Shown: piece after piece, positions 43,379-51,929 of the stretch
Layout of the letters: every line of letters starts with the position of its first letter
Numbering within the stretch: position 1 is the first letter of the stretch
NCBI GenBank assembly: GCA_002484335.1
Contig: DLJQ01000002.1
Location: forward strand, 39,459 to 103,458
DNA from: Flavobacteriales bacterium UBA7612
Lineage (GTDB): Bacteria; Bacteroidota; Bacteroidia; Flavobacteriales; Weeksellaceae
Direction of reading: 5' to 3'
DNA length: 64,000 bases
Position numbers and translations under genes: made by a program
Notes under the pieces: model-generated
What the model was told of the DNA's origin: nothing
Databases searched by the model: none
Seen by the model: only the letters and a program-made list of their open reading frames with translations

Positions 43379-43858
43379 ATGAAATTATTAATAAATAAAC
43401 TCATATTAATTTCTTTTTGTTTACTGTCATTATTTTCTTTTGCTCAAATAAATAAATACAAATGTTTAATGCAAATAACAAACTATCAAGGTGAAGCTGC
43501 TTATGTTGTTGTTTCATTAATTAATCCAAAAGGAAATTATGAAAAGACACTTCATATTTTTGGTTCGGATAAAAAATGGTACAATACTTTAAAAAATTGG
43601 GATAAAGCTATAAAATCACAAAAAAATAATTTTAATGGAATTACAGGAGCTTCTATTTCTGGTGGTAAGAGAACTCTTATAACTATTTCTTTAGATGATT
43701 CTTTATTAAATAAAGGATATAAAATAAGGTTTGAATCTGCAGTAGAAAATAAAAATTATTATTCTTCAGAAGTTGAAATTCCTTTGAATGTTCCTGAAAT
43801 GACAGAAAGAATAGAAGGTAAAGGTTATATAAGATTTGTGAAATTGAGTAAATTTTAA
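43379..43858 (+). CDS. Exported DUF2271 protein
   Basis: A 159-residue secreted protein with a signal peptide ending near LFSFAQ. The DUF2271 domain covers most of the remainder: QITNYQGEAAYVVVSLINPKG, KKWYNTLKNWDK and NGITGASISGGKRTLI are its conserved blocks. The fold is a beta sandwich of unproved function, often found beside PepSY-type membrane reductases and iron-uptake genes. Here it is the last gene of the receptor/DUF4374/ankyrin operon and is followed by a hairpin. No PepSY gene is present next to it. Confidence 0.85.
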   Translation: MKLLINKLILISFCLLSLFSFAQINKYKCLMQITNYQGEAAYVVVSLINPKGNYEKTLHIFGSDKKWYNTLKNWDKAIKSQKNNFNGITGASISGGKRTLITISLDDSLLNKGYKIRFESAVENKNYYSSEVEIPLNVPEMTERIEGKGYIRFVKLSKF

Positions 43859-43879
43859 ATAAATATATTTTGAAGTATT

Positions 43880-43918
43880 ACAGTAGTAGATGATTATTTT
43901 ATTTACTACTGTTTTTAT
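43880..43918 (+). terminator. Rho-independent terminator of the second receptor operon
   Basis: A 9-bp stem ACAGTAGTA (43880-43888) with TACTACTGT (43904-43912), a 15-base AT loop and a following TTTTATTTT, 21 bases past the DUF2271 stop. Confidence 0.8.
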
Positions 43919-43976
43919 TTTATATACAAATCTGATTAAAAATAATATTAATTAATATTTTTGATAAAAATATAAA

Positions 43977-44624
43977 ATGAAAGAATTAGAAGGAATAAAA
44001 TATATAGAAAGAAAGCCAGAAGTAAAAACAGAGAATAATCCATTAATAGTTTTGATTCATGGTTATGGTAGCCACGAAGAAGATTTATTTTCTTTTGCTG
44101 ATGATTTACCAAAAAATGCTCATGTAGTAAGTGTACGTGGAGTTAATGATATTCCGTACGGAGGATATGCTTGGTATGATATTAGTTTTATGAATAATGA
44201 AAAGTGGATGGATGAAGAGCAAGCAGTTAAATCTAAAAATAAGTTATTAAGATTTATAGATGAAATACTTGTTCAAGAAAACTTAGATTCAAATCATGTA
44301 ACATTAATGGGGTTTAGTCAAGGAGCTATTTTAAGTTATGCAATTGCATTAAATCATCCTGAAAAAATAAAAAATGTAGCAATTCTTAGTGGATATCCAG
44401 AACATAAAATTATAGGAGATATTGATAGATCTAAAGATTTTTCATATTTAAACTTCTTCATTTCTCATGGAACAGAAGATGTTGTTTTACCAATAGATTT
44501 AGGTAGAAAAGGAGAGGAATTGATAAAACTTCTAGGAATACACTTTGAATATCATGAATATCAAAGTGGTCATGGTATTATTCCACAAAATTATTTTGAT
44601 TTAATGAAGTGGATTAATCAATAA
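43977..44624 (+). CDS. Alpha/beta-hydrolase, phospholipase/carboxylesterase family
   Basis: A 215-residue cytoplasmic esterase. HGYGSHEEDLFSFA supplies the oxyanion loop, LMGFSQGAIL the nucleophile elbow with Ser114, SHGTEDVVLPI the acid Asp168 and YQSGHGI the base His199, a full catalytic triad. Lengths and spacing match the YpfH/carboxylesterase type, which act on short-chain acyl esters or thioesters. It stands alone between the receptor operon terminator and the convergent Smr gene, whose stop is immediately adjacent. Confidence 0.92.
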   Translation: MKELEGIKYIERKPEVKTENNPLIVLIHGYGSHEEDLFSFADDLPKNAHVVSVRGVNDIPYGGYAWYDISFMNNEKWMDEEQAVKSKNKLLRFIDEILVQENLDSNHVTLMGFSQGAILSYAIALNHPEKIKNVAILSGYPEHKIIGDIDRSKDFSYLNFFISHGTEDVVLPIDLGRKGEELIKLLGIHFEYHEYQSGHGIIPQNYFDLMKWINQ

Positions 44625-45140
44625 TTAAATGAATTTAACTTCTATGGCGTCTCCATGATATTCTTTAAAAGAGGCGTCATAGAATTCGATATTTGTATAT
44701 CTATATAATAATTCAGTAATTTCTTTTTTCAGAATACCTTTTCCATATCCATGGATAATAATTAGTCTTATTTGGCTTTCGAACATTGCACGTTCAACTT
44801 CATTTCTTGCAACATCCACTTGTGTTTGTATAATTTCTGCATTGTCTAAATCTCGCCAATTATCGACTAAATTTTCTATATGCAAATCGATTTCTCTCGT
44901 TAAATAAGGATGACGATGAGACTTTCTAAAAGTCTTGAATTTAGGTTTAGAAAATTCTTTTATTTCTTCATCACGATATTCTTCGTAGTCAATATCAATA
45001 TCTTTAATGATTTCGTTTGCGTTATATTCATATTCAAAACCAAATTCATCATAAAAGTAAATATTATCTCCTTTTATTTTAGAAATAATTCCAGAGATAT
45101 TATCATCAATAACTTTTACTTTAGTTCCTATTTTAAACAC
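44625..45140 (-). CDS. Smr-domain protein (DUF2027-like)
   Basis: A 171-residue protein. The N-terminal 60 residues are an SH3-like segment (GTKVKVIDDNISGIISKIKG), as in DUF2027 proteins. The C-terminal 85 residues are a small MutS-related Smr domain: REIDLHIENLV, a nuclease-type DLH motif, and IIIHGYGKGILKKEI with the HGxG motif. Smr domains bind or cut branched DNA or, in other proteins, mRNA of stalled ribosomes. The product is much shorter than MutS2 and has no ATPase. It is convergent with the esterase gene. Confidence 0.88.
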   Translation of the reverse strand: MFKIGTKVKVIDDNISGIISKIKGDNIYFYDEFGFEYEYNANEIIKDIDIDYEEYRDEEIKEFSKPKFKTFRKSHRHPYLTREIDLHIENLVDNWRDLDNAEIIQTQVDVARNEVERAMFESQIRLIIIHGYGKGILKKEITELLYRYTNIEFYDASFKEYHGDAIEVKFI

Positions 45141-45262
45141 AATTTAAATTTTTACAAAATTAATAATTTTTCAAGAGTTTTTTCTTTTATTATTAAATAG
45201 TATTTAAACTGATATTTGTATTTTTGTTAATTAAAACTAACTAAATCAGATTATAAATCTAA

Positions 45263-46129
45263 ATGATCAACTATCTAAAACTTATGAGAGTTCACCAATG
45301 GGTGAAAAATATGTTTGTATTTCTTCCTTTATTTTTTTCAGGGAAATTATTTGAATTTAATTTATTAAAACAATCTTTTATAGGGTTTTTAATTTTTTCT
45401 TTTATAGCAAGTAGTATCTATATTATTAATGATTACGTTGATATAGAAAAAGATAAAAAACATCCAGAAAAAAGGAATAGACCTTTAGCAAGTGGTATAA
45501 TCCCCAAAAATAATGCTTTAATATTATTTACACTTTTACTTATAATTAGTATTATTTTATGCTTTTTTCTTGCCACGATAAAAGTAGGAATGCTTGTTGC
45601 AATCTATTTTTTTATGAATATAGCTTATTCTTTCAAATTAAAACAAATAGCAATTTTAGATGTAATGATTATTGCATTTGGTTTTCTATTAAGAGTATTA
45701 GTAGGAGGTTATATGACTGGTATTATTATAACAGATTGGACAATATTATTAGTCTTTGATTTAGCATTAATATTAGCATTAGGTAAAAGGAGAGGAGAAT
45801 TAGCAAATGCAGAATTAGAAGGAGTAACAAGAAAATCTCTTGATGGTTATAATTTAAATTTTCTTAACTCAGCTTTATCAGTTACTTGTACAGTAGCTGT
45901 TATGTGCTATTTAATGTTTATTTTATCACCAGAAACACAATCAAAATTTCATCATTATATAATATATACATTTATTTTTGTTTTTACTGCTGTACTTCGT
46001 TATATGCAACAAACGTTTGTTTATATGAGAACTGAATCACCAACAAAATTAATTTTTAAAGATGTTTTTTTACAAATTTTAATATTTTTTTGGGGAATAA
46101 GTTATGTATTACTAATCTACTATAAATAA
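45263..46129 (+). CDS. UbiA-family polyprenyl-phosphate phosphoribosyltransferase (DPPR synthase-like)
   Basis: A 288-residue inner-membrane prenyltransferase with about nine helices. The first aspartate-rich motif is NDYVDIEKDKKHPEKRNRPLASG and the second region LALGKRRGELANAE; the KHPEKRNRP segment and KRRGE loop are characteristic of the Rv3806c/UbiA group that joins PRPP to polyprenyl phosphate, giving polyprenyl-phosphoryl-5-phosphoribose. It is the first gene of four that match the arabinose-donor pathway, and its stop overlaps the DprE1-like start (TAATG). Confidence 0.9.
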   Translation: MINYLKLMRVHQWVKNMFVFLPLFFSGKLFEFNLLKQSFIGFLIFSFIASSIYIINDYVDIEKDKKHPEKRNRPLASGIIPKNNALILFTLLLIISIILCFFLATIKVGMLVAIYFFMNIAYSFKLKQIAILDVMIIAFGFLLRVLVGGYMTGIIITDWTILLVFDLALILALGKRRGELANAELEGVTRKSLDGYNLNFLNSALSVTCTVAVMCYLMFILSPETQSKFHHYIIYTFIFVFTAVLRYMQQTFVYMRTESPTKLIFKDVFLQILIFFWGISYVLLIYYK

Positions 46130-47445
46130 TGAATAATAAAAAACTTACATCGGTAGCTAATTGGGGATTGTATCCTACAATAAAAGCAAATGTAATATCA
46201 CCAACAACATTATTAGAGTTTCAAGAGGCAGTTTTGTCAAACAAAGATATAATTGCGAGAGGAAATGGTCGTTGTTATGGTGATGCATCTTTACAAAATA
46301 CAATTATATCAACATCAAAATGGAATAAGTTTATTGCTTTTGATAGAGAAAATGGAATAATAGAAGTAGAATCTGGAGTTCGTTTAGATGAGGTGATTGA
46401 AGTTTCTGTTCCTGAAGGTTTTTTTATATCAGTAACACCAGGAACTAAATTTATAACAGTAGGAGGTGCAATTTCATCAGATGTACATGGTAAAAATCAT
46501 CATGTTGATGGATGTTTTTCTGATCATGTTATTCATTTTGACTTAATGATTGAAGATGGATCAATCATTCGCTGTTCTAGAAATGAGAATGAAAATTTGT
46601 TTTGGTCAACAATAGGAGGAATGGGGTTAACAGGAATTATTCTTTCTGCCAAATTTATTCTTAAAAAAATTGAAACATCATATATAAGAAATGAAGCAAT
46701 TCAAGCAAAAAATCTTGATGAGATTTTTGAGCTGTTTGAGTCTTCAGAATCTTGGACATATAATGTAGCTTGGTTAGATTGTTTGCAAAAAGGGAATAGC
46801 CTAGGTAAGTCAATTATGTTACGAGGAGAACATGCAACAATCAATGAATTACCAGATAAATTTAAAAATAATCCGTTAAAAATTAAGAAAAAACTTAATT
46901 TAAACATTCCTTTTTTCTTTTCTGGTTTTGTTTTGAATTCATTATCTATTAAAATATTTAACTGGATATTCTTCAATAAACAAGGTAAAAAGCATCTTAA
47001 GAATTATGTTGATTACGAAACATTTTTTTATCCTTTAGATGCTGTTCATAATTGGAATAGAATTTATGGTAAAAATGGATTTATTCAATACCAATTTGTA
47101 ATTCCTAAAGAAAAAGGAAAAGAAGGAATGAGAAAAATTCTAGAAACAATTGCAAAAAGTGGAAATGGATCTTTTTTAGTTGTTCTAAAATTATTTGGAG
47201 ATAATAATGCACAAGCATACAATTCTTTTCCAATGAAAGGTTATACTTTGGCTTTAGATTTTAAAGTGAATAGCGGATTAGAGAAATTAGTGAAAGATTT
47301 AGATAAAATTGTAATGGAATTTGGAGGACATATTTATAGAACTAAAGATGCAATGTCTAATCCAGCATTAACTAATTATTTAAAAAATGTTGATTCAGAT
47401 AAATTTGAATCAATGCAAAGTGAACGTATCAATAGATTAAAATAA
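46129..47445 (+). CDS. DprE1-like FAD-dependent polyprenyl-phosphoryl-ribose 2'-oxidase
   Basis: A 438-residue oxidase. The FAD-binding half shows ARGNGRCYGDASL, GVRLDEVIEVSVPEG and AISSDVHGKNHHVDGCFSDH; this last block is nearly that of mycobacterial DprE1. The C-terminal substrate domain has MKGYTLALDFKV. It should oxidise polyprenyl-P-ribose at C2. At the position that I align with Cys387 of Mycobacterium tuberculosis DprE1, the covalent benzothiazinone target, this protein has Ala375. It overlaps the UbiA gene, and the DprE2-like gene starts 3 bases downstream. Confidence 0.9.
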   Translation: MNNKKLTSVANWGLYPTIKANVISPTTLLEFQEAVLSNKDIIARGNGRCYGDASLQNTIISTSKWNKFIAFDRENGIIEVESGVRLDEVIEVSVPEGFFISVTPGTKFITVGGAISSDVHGKNHHVDGCFSDHVIHFDLMIEDGSIIRCSRNENENLFWSTIGGMGLTGIILSAKFILKKIETSYIRNEAIQAKNLDEIFELFESSESWTYNVAWLDCLQKGNSLGKSIMLRGEHATINELPDKFKNNPLKIKKKLNLNIPFFFSGFVLNSLSIKIFNWIFFNKQGKKHLKNYVDYETFFYPLDAVHNWNRIYGKNGFIQYQFVIPKEKGKEGMRKILETIAKSGNGSFLVVLKLFGDNNAQAYNSFPMKGYTLALDFKVNSGLEKLVKDLDKIVMEFGGHIYRTKDAMSNPALTNYLKNVDSDKFESMQSERINRLK

Positions 47446-47448
47446 AAA

Positions 47449-48174
47449 ATGATAGTATTAGGATCAAATTCAGATGTAGCAGTTGCCTTTGTAGAAAAAA
47501 TATTAAGTGAAGGAGAGAAATTTCCTATTGTTTATTTATTTACATCTAATGTAGTTAAGACAGAAAAGTTAGCACAACATTATTATGCTAAATTTGAACA
47601 AAAATGTGTAGTAATAGATTTTGATTTAACAAAAGAAAATGATTTTTCTAAGTTAAATACTATAGATTCAGATTTATTATTTTGTGCTGCTGGTTATTTA
47701 GGAAAAAACACAGAAGAAGGTTTATATGATGACTGGAATACAAAAAAAATAGTCGAAGTAAATTATTCAAAATTGATTGTATTAATTAATCATTTTGCTA
47801 AAAAATTCGAAGAAAGAGGTTCAGGAACAATTATAGGATTATCATCTGTTGCAGGAGAAAGGGGTAGACAAAGTAATTTTATCTATGGATCTGCAAAAGC
47901 AGGTTTTACAGCATATTTAGAAGGACTTAGAAATTATTTATTTCATAAAAATATCCATGTAATGACTGTCATTCCTGGTTTTATGGATACACAAATGACA
48001 GCTGATATAGAAACTCCTAAGCCATTAACTGCAAATCCTTCGAAGGCTGCTACAATTATTTATAAAACTTACAAGAAGAAAAGAAATATAGTTTATGTAA
48101 CATTCTTGTGGTGGGGTATTATGATGATTATTCGTAATATACCTGAATTTATCTTTAAAAAATTAAAAATGTAA
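47449..48174 (+). CDS. DprE2-like short-chain dehydrogenase (keto-intermediate reductase)
   Basis: A 241-residue SDR. The dinucleotide region is MIVLGSNSDVAVAFVEK, an unusual GSNSD form instead of GxxxGxG, like mycobacterial DprE2. The catalytic Ser/Tyr/Lys set is in IGLSSVAGERG and YGSAKAG. VIPGFMDTQMT follows the active site and a hydrophobic tail lies at the end. It should reduce the 2'-keto product of the DprE1-like enzyme with NADH to give polyprenyl-phosphoryl-arabinose. Its stop overlaps the HAD start (TAATG). Confidence 0.88.
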   Translation: MIVLGSNSDVAVAFVEKILSEGEKFPIVYLFTSNVVKTEKLAQHYYAKFEQKCVVIDFDLTKENDFSKLNTIDSDLLFCAAGYLGKNTEEGLYDDWNTKKIVEVNYSKLIVLINHFAKKFEERGSGTIIGLSSVAGERGRQSNFIYGSAKAGFTAYLEGLRNYLFHKNIHVMTVIPGFMDTQMTADIETPKPLTANPSKAATIIYKTYKKKRNIVYVTFLWWGIMMIIRNIPEFIFKKLKM

Positions 48175-48764
48175 TGAATCGAAAATTATATCTATTTGAT
48201 TTTGATGGAACATTAACTAAAAAAGATACATTATTTGATTTTTTGAGTTATTCGTTTCCAAAAGAATATTCATACAATTATTTTTTATTTACTCCTTTAT
48301 TTGTTTTAGCTAAACTAAAAATTTTAAATAAAGGCAAAGTGAAAGAAAAATTCATATCTAAATTTTTAAAAGGATTTTCAAAAACTGCTATTGATAAATT
48401 ATCAAATAACTATTTTATTAATAATCATCAATCTTTAATTTATCCTAAAGCGGATCAATTTATAAAGTCAATTAATAATTATAACGATAAATTTATAGTA
48501 TCTGCTTCTCTTGATTTTTGGTTACAACCGTTTGCAGATTATTATGATATGGGTTTGATTTGTACTATTGCAGATTTTGACCAAAAAGGTAACTTTACTG
48601 GTAAATTTTTATCAGCAAACTGTAATTATCTGGAAAAGAAAAATAGAATAGAAAAAGAAATAGATTTATCACTTTATGATGAAGTTATCGCTTACGGAGA
48701 TACTAAAGGAGATGAATCTATGTTCTCTATTACGAGTAAAAATTTTTATAGGTATTTTTCTTAA
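48174..48764 (+). CDS. HAD-IB family phosphatase
   Basis: A 196-residue HAD hydrolase of subfamily IB. Motif I is LYLFDFDGTLTKKDTLFDFL with the nucleophile and general-acid aspartates, motif II is VSASLDFW, and motif III/IV is AYGDTKGDESMF. In this operon it is the natural candidate to remove the 5-phosphate from polyprenyl-phosphoryl-5-phosphoribose, a step performed by a different family (Rv3807c) in mycobacteria. In other bacteria similar HAD domains are fused to UbiA proteins. It is coupled to the DprE2-like gene and ends the four-gene unit. Confidence 0.87.
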   Translation: MNRKLYLFDFDGTLTKKDTLFDFLSYSFPKEYSYNYFLFTPLFVLAKLKILNKGKVKEKFISKFLKGFSKTAIDKLSNNYFINNHQSLIYPKADQFIKSINNYNDKFIVSASLDFWLQPFADYYDMGLICTIADFDQKGNFTGKFLSANCNYLEKKNRIEKEIDLSLYDEVIAYGDTKGDESMFSITSKNFYRYFS

Positions 48765-48839
48765 TATTAATTAATTAAAAACGCTTGTTGTGATTTTTAT
48801 TTCGTAAATTAAATGATATATAACCAAACTCATTTTTTT

Positions 48840-51800
48840 ATGAAATTAAAATTACTTTTATTACTTTTTTGTGTTAAAACAACAATGTTTGTTTTTGCAC
48901 AATCACAAAATTCTGAACCTACTTTTATTGAGAATCTTAATCAGGTTTCAAAAGAAGACTTAACAGCTCCTAATAGCTATATTTATGATGTTGATTTAGC
49001 TAAAAATAATAATTATGGAGGACTTTATATTCCTGTTAAAAAAGCCTATGATGTATGGGCAGATACGTCAGGTTTTTTAAATAAAACAATTCCAAATGGA
49101 AAGCAATCTGTATCAGTTGTTTGGCAAACGAAACTTGAATTAATAAATTCCTTATCAATTGAAGGTGAAGGGATAGATGCAAAATTAAAAGTTGGAGTAA
49201 ATCCTTCTAAAGGAAAAGGGAGTGCTCTTATAGCTTTACATGTAGGAGATAACGGAGATAATAATGACCCTATTTATTGGAGTTGGCTTGTATGGATTAC
49301 TGATGATCCTACAATTAATGCAGTTACTTATGTTAATAATGCCGACAGTAGAATGGTCAACACTTTTATGAATCGTAATCTAGGTGCTATTGCAAATAAT
49401 TTTATGGGTAACGACTGGAATAAAGCTGCTGGATTAATGTTTCAGTGGGGTAGAAAGGATCCATTTCCTAGAATGCGATATGCAGACGAAACTCTTTTAA
49501 CTTATTACACATCTGATAATGAAGTGATTAATAATTATAATTTTCAAGAAAAGATTGTAAAAACAAGAGCTTATGATTTGATTTCTGATAATATAAAATA
49601 CTCTGTGCAAAATCCATTGTATTTTATTAACAGTACAGAATATGCTGGGGCATGGTTTGCTTCTGATGCTAATAATAAAAAAGAAGTTAATAGTCAGGGT
49701 TATGCAACTCAAAATTACGATTTATGGGGAGATAATAATGAAGGATTTACGTCTCCAACTTCTTTTGAACAGAAAGAAAAATCTGCATATGATCCATGTC
49801 CTGCAGGTTGGAGGGTTCCTTCATTTGCTCATGCAAATTCTACAAAACCAAATTATTCTCCATGGGGTTCTGGATATAATTATATAGAAAATGAAGATCC
49901 AAATGTAACAATTAATGAATCAAGTAATCGTTATCCAAATGCTAAGTTTTATCCAAGAATGGGAGTTGAATTTAAAAATGGTTCTGATAATTATAATTTA
50001 GGGACTTATTCATTAACAGGAGGGTATAAAAAGCACAATGATGATATTTTTTATCAAGATAATTATGCTGAATTAAATCTTTGGTCAGCAACATTACAAG
50101 GTAATGTGCAAGGGAGAAATTTTCATATAATAAATGATCCTGATCAAAAAAATAATCCATACCTTATAAATACCGCTCAAGAAAGTCCTACAATTTCAGG
50201 ATTTGCGTTAAGATGTGCTAAAGACACAGGTACTAAAACAGTTTATAATACAGATTTTTTTTATTCAAATATTAATAACTATGAAGAAGGTTTAAATAAT
50301 CCTAATTCATATATATTATATGATAATAGAGAAGTTTCTATTCCTGTGAATAAAGCATATGCTGTTTATAATCAAATTCTTACTGAACAACAAATGATTC
50401 CTAGTGGTAAACAAACCGCGAATGTATATTGGACAACAAATAGTAACCTTATAAAATCTTTAGAGGTTACTGGAAATAGTAATACTGATAAAATAAATTT
50501 GAAATTAAATGATAATCAGTATGGTAATGCTATTGTATCACTACATATAGGAGATAAAGGAAATTCAAATGATCCTATATATTGGAGTTGGCATATTTGG
50601 GTTCCAAAATCTAATCCTGAAGAGAATACAATTACATATAATTCTGATAAATCAACAAAATCTAATTTTAGAGCTTATAAAACTAAATTAGGTTTTCCTC
50701 CAATGAAAACAGAATTTATGAATAGGGTTTTAGGTGCTGTTGAAACCTATGAGCCTAATCAAGTAAATGATATATCAACTGAAACTTATGGAATGTTATA
50801 TCAATGGGGAAGAAAAGATGCTTTACCAGGTTTTTATAATGTTTCTTGGGAAGCTCAATATCCTATTTATGTAGGTAAGAATTCTGGTAATAATACTATT
50901 AGTTATTCAAAAATTGCTGATAATAATGCGTATGTAAATTTAGGATATCAAAAACCTAATCTTCAAAACAATTTTTCTAAAAATGAAATGTTAACATACT
51001 CGATAAAAAATCCACTTGATTATTTATATAATACAAATTCAGGATCTGCAGACTGGCTTTCTAATATAAAATTAAATGATAATAGGTGGTCACATGCTGC
51101 TGTTAAATCTGTATATGATCCTTGTCCAGAAGGGTGGAGAGTCCCTGATTATGGATTTAAATATCCTATAGGTTCTCCATGGGGGAAAGCTGATTTAATA
51201 TCAATTAATAGTGATTTATCTGTTGTTGCTTCCGAAAAATTATCTGATTATAAGGTAAATAAAATTTATGTGCGAGATGGTTACAAAATAGTAAAAGCTT
51301 TTGCTTTTTATGATCAATCATATAAAATAGGTTATTTACCTGCAACAGGAAGTAGAAGGTATATAGAAAGTAAAGGAGGAGCAAATATGTATGATTTCAT
51401 ATATGCAGCTAGTCTTTGGTCTGCAACTGTTACAAATGAGTATAGCGGATATGTTTTTGGAATAGATGCTTACGATGATTATTATAATATTAATAATACA
51501 ATTAGTCCAAGTGTCGCAAGAAATGTTGTTTGTGCTAAAGATGTTCAAAGATTTACCAAAGATTATTTTGATTCAATAGATCAAGAGGATGGAGATGATG
51601 AACTTAAAATACCAGATGTGGATAAAAATAGTAATTCACTAAGTTTTTATCCAAATCCTATTAAAAATGTTTTAAACTCAAATATTGATATAAAAGGAGA
51701 AGTTAAAATATTTACTATTAATGGGAATAAAGTATTACAAGGTAAATTTGTAAATAAACAGCTAAATGTATCTCAATTAAAGACTGGAGTATATATACTT

Positions 51801-51842
51801 TCATTAGATACAGGAAAGTCTTATAAATTAATAAAAAAATAA
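48840..51842 (+). CDS. Large secreted protein with two FISUMP-like repeats and a T9SS C-terminal domain
   Basis: About 1,000 residues from ATG 48840, which begins the signal peptide MKLKLLLLLFCVKTTMFVFAQ; an in-frame ATG at 48813 only adds a poor leader. The body is two homologous halves, each with IPVxKAYxVY, an Ig-like strand set, LHxGDxGxxNDPIYWSW, MNRxLGA, QWGRKD, YDPCPxGWRVP and SLWSATV. The GWRVP/LWSAT pattern is that of the Fibrobacter-type paralogous (FISUMP) domain. The last 80 residues (LSFYPNPIKN, GVYILSLDTG) are a type IX sorting domain, so it should be surface-attached or released. Role unknown. Confidence 0.88.
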   Translation: MKLKLLLLLFCVKTTMFVFAQSQNSEPTFIENLNQVSKEDLTAPNSYIYDVDLAKNNNYGGLYIPVKKAYDVWADTSGFLNKTIPNGKQSVSVVWQTKLELINSLSIEGEGIDAKLKVGVNPSKGKGSALIALHVGDNGDNNDPIYWSWLVWITDDPTINAVTYVNNADSRMVNTFMNRNLGAIANNFMGNDWNKAAGLMFQWGRKDPFPRMRYADETLLTYYTSDNEVINNYNFQEKIVKTRAYDLISDNIKYSVQNPLYFINSTEYAGAWFASDANNKKEVNSQGYATQNYDLWGDNNEGFTSPTSFEQKEKSAYDPCPAGWRVPSFAHANSTKPNYSPWGSGYNYIENEDPNVTINESSNRYPNAKFYPRMGVEFKNGSDNYNLGTYSLTGGYKKHNDDIFYQDNYAELNLWSATLQGNVQGRNFHIINDPDQKNNPYLINTAQESPTISGFALRCAKDTGTKTVYNTDFFYSNINNYEEGLNNPNSYILYDNREVSIPVNKAYAVYNQILTEQQMIPSGKQTANVYWTTNSNLIKSLEVTGNSNTDKINLKLNDNQYGNAIVSLHIGDKGNSNDPIYWSWHIWVPKSNPEENTITYNSDKSTKSNFRAYKTKLGFPPMKTEFMNRVLGAVETYEPNQVNDISTETYGMLYQWGRKDALPGFYNVSWEAQYPIYVGKNSGNNTISYSKIADNNAYVNLGYQKPNLQNNFSKNEMLTYSIKNPLDYLYNTNSGSADWLSNIKLNDNRWSHAAVKSVYDPCPEGWRVPDYGFKYPIGSPWGKADLISINSDLSVVASEKLSDYKVNKIYVRDGYKIVKAFAFYDQSYKIGYLPATGSRRYIESKGGANMYDFIYAASLWSATVTNEYSGYVFGIDAYDDYYNINNTISPSVARNVVCAKDVQRFTKDYFDSIDQEDGDDELKIPDVDKNSNSLSFYPNPIKNVLNSNIDIKGEVKIFTINGNKVLQGKFVNKQLNVSQLKTGVYILSLDTGKSYKLIKK

Positions 51843-51860
51843 TTTTATAATGTATAGATG

Positions 51861-51898
51861 GATGGTCAGAATTATCTTTTTCTGACCATCTTTTTTTT
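51861..51898 (+). terminator. Rho-independent terminator after the T9SS protein gene
   Basis: An 11-bp perfect stem GATGGTCAGAA (51861-51871) with TTCTGACCATC (51880-51890), an 8-base loop and eight T. The hairpin covers an in-frame ATG at 51858 of the next gene and so helps to place that gene's start further downstream. Confidence 0.9.
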
Positions 51899-51929
51899 AT
51901 ATATATTTGTATCACTAAACCTATTTTTG

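Noticed and set aside
49497..51548. Several short opposite-strand frames within the large secreted protein gene
   Set aside because: They are low-complexity shadows of an intact coding frame, with no plausible protein features.
51858..51929. Longer start of the GT-C gene at 51858
   Set aside because: This stretch is a perfect hairpin followed by eight T, a terminator for the previous gene; ATG 51930 gives a sensible N-terminus.
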